Below, piece after piece: positions 5,426 to 6,719 of a stretch of DNA of 6,719 nt; position 1 is the first letter of the stretch; the number at the start of each line of letters is the position of its first letter. Source of the stretch: Sulfuriferula sp. GTDB taxonomy: Bacteria; Pseudomonadota; Gammaproteobacteria; Burkholderiales; Sulfuriferulaceae. The position numbers and the translations under genes are program-made. The stretch covers positions 1 through 6,719 of the forward strand of contig DAICZK010000079.1 of NCBI GenBank assembly GCA_027311185.1, read 5' to 3'. The notes under the pieces are model-generated. The model had not been told where the DNA came from. It searched no databases and worked only from the letters and a program-made list of their open reading frames with translations.

Positions 5426-6719
5426 ATGACAAAACCTGTTTGGATCATAGACGACGACCGCTCTATCCGCTGGGTGTTTGAAAAAGCACTGCAACGTGAA
5501 AGCATTGCATTTTCCAGTTATGCCTCGGTATCCGAAGCCGAGGCTGCACTGGAGCTTAATCCGCCGCAAGTAGTGGTGAGCGATATTCACATGCCGGGGG
5601 GCTCCGGGCTGGATTTATTGCAACAGCTGACAGTCCGCTTCCCTAAGCTGCCAGTCATAATCATGACGGCCTATTCCGATCTGGAATCGGCCGTAGCGGC
5701 ATTTCAGGGCGGCGCGTTCGAATACCTGCCCAAGCCGTTCGATGTCGATCACGCCATCGAGTTGATACGGCGCGCGATCGACGAGAGCATGCGCGTCGAC
5801 GATGCGGTTGATGCCGTGCATCTGGAGGGAGTGCCCGAGATACTCGGTCAGGCCCCGGCCATGCAGGAAGTGTTTCGCGCCATAGGTCGTTTATCGCAAT
5901 CGCACACCACGGTGTTGATCACGGGAGAGTAGGGCACCGGCAAGGAGCTGGTCGCGTCGGCGCTGCATCGTCACAGCCCGCGCGCGAACAAGCCGTTTAT
6001 CGCGCTCAACACCGCGGCGATTCCCAAGGATTTATTGGAATCCGAATTGTTCGGGCACGAGCGTGGTGCATTTACGGGTGCAGCGGTACAGCGTCGTGGG
6101 CGGTTTGAACAGGCGGACGGCGGTACCTTGTTTCTCGATGAAATCGGCGATATGCCTGCCGAGCTCCAGACCCGCTTGCTGCGCGTATTGGCGGACGGCC
6201 AGTTTTACCGCGTCGGCGGTCATCAACCCATCAAGGTCAACGTTCGCGTCATTGCGGCGACGCACCAGGACCTGGAGGCGTGCGTAAAAACGGGTCTGTT
6301 TCGCGAAGATCTTTATCACCGCCTGAATGTGATACGCCTGCGCCTGCCCGCGTTGCGCGAGCGCAGGGAGGATATCGCCTTGCTGGCGCGCCATTTTTTG
6401 CAAAAGAGTTCGCAGGAGCAGGGTATTGAGGCAAAAAAATTGTCCGAGTCGGCAATCAGGCACCTGAGTCAGTTCAGCTGGAGCGGCAATGTGCGTCAAT
6501 TACAAAATGTCTGTCACTGGCTCACCGTCATGGCACCGGGCAATAATGTCGATGTTTCCGATCTGCCGCCGGAAATTCTTAACGCCGGCAGTGCTGCTCC
6601 GGCACAGGGTAACTGGCTGCAGGCGCTAGGGCAAACCGCGGACGAGGCGTTGAGCCGCGGGGAAACGGGCATCATCGACGGCCTGACGCAGGCATTTGAG
6701 CGAACGCTGATCAATGTGG
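5426..6719 (+). pseudogene. glnG: Nitrogen regulator NtrC (GlnG), interrupted by an in-frame TAG in the Walker A motif; 3' end cut by window
   Basis: NtrC is the sigma-54 activator of the NtrB/NtrC pair. From the ATG at 5426 (MTKPVWIIDDD; the ATG at 5414 adds four residues) the receiver domain shows acidic residues Asp9-11, phospho-acceptor Asp53 (SDIHMPG), Thr81 and Lys103. The AAA+ domain begins at about 138. At residue 169 the Ser of GESGTGKE is replaced by TAG (5930-5932). The same frame then continues to the window end without another stop: [17 protein letters not shown] (210-219, sigma-54 contact), Walker [30 protein letters not shown] and GNVRQLQN (354-361). The C-terminal Fis-type helix-turn-helix is beyond the edge. 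As written only a 168-residue receiver fragment is made. The sharp conservation on both sides shows a single recent base change (TCG to TAG is one step) or a read error. Two smaller departures are Ser353 for the usual Pro and Gln360 for the usual Glu. Confidence 0.9.

Noticed and set aside
5930..5932. TAG in ntrC read as pyrrolysine
   Set aside because: No pyrrolysine genes are visible, the position is a P-loop serine with no need for that residue, and TAG ends ntrB normally.

Overview
The window looks like core chromosome of a betaproteobacterium. The order mtgA-aroE beside glnA-ntrB-ntrC, the protein signatures (GlnA with GQCEIG, an NtrB/NtrC pair close to the enterobacterial one) and the moderately high GC fit Betaproteobacteria, perhaps near Nitrosomonadales/Gallionellales. 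The lineage is inferred from protein resemblance recalled from memory, not from a search.

Left part, minus strand (about 1-1750): a likely three-gene operon read right to left. It encodes a rhodanese-domain protein with an active-site Cys, then shikimate dehydrogenase AroE, then the start of the monofunctional peptidoglycan transglycosylase MtgA, which runs off the left edge. The gaps are 25 and 21 bases. A perfect TATAAT box reading leftward lies just upstream of the rhodanese gene.

Centre (1710-2105): a divergent regulatory region. On the glnA side it carries two NtrC-type dyads (TGCAC-N7-GTGCG and CGCTC-N7-GTGCA, 30 bp apart) and, about 145 bp further on, a GG-N10-GC sigma-54 promoter. 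This is the classic architecture of a nitrogen-regulated glnA. The glnA gene follows, full length at 469 aa with the adenylylation tyrosine at 398, and ends in a strong hairpin-plus-T terminator.

Right part, plus strand (3571-6719): a small secreted DUF4124 protein, then NtrB (GlnL, 348 aa, complete histidine kinase), then NtrC (GlnG). The genes form one circuit: NtrB phosphorylates NtrC, and NtrC-P with sigma-54 RNA polymerase would activate glnA through the dyads.

The notable anomaly is in ntrC. An in-frame TAG (5930-5932) replaces the serine codon of the Walker A motif GESGTGKE. The same frame then continues intact for 262 codons with GAFTGA, Walker B and the NVRQL motif, to the window edge. 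As written, the cell would make only the receiver domain and could not activate its own sigma-54 glnA promoter. This is either a recent nonsense mutation, suppression of an amber codon, or a base-call error. A second curiosity is a pair of adjacent perfect 12-bp palindromes upstream of the DUF4124 gene. I saw no mobile elements, CRISPR, tRNA or rRNA, and nothing that amounts to a clearly new system.
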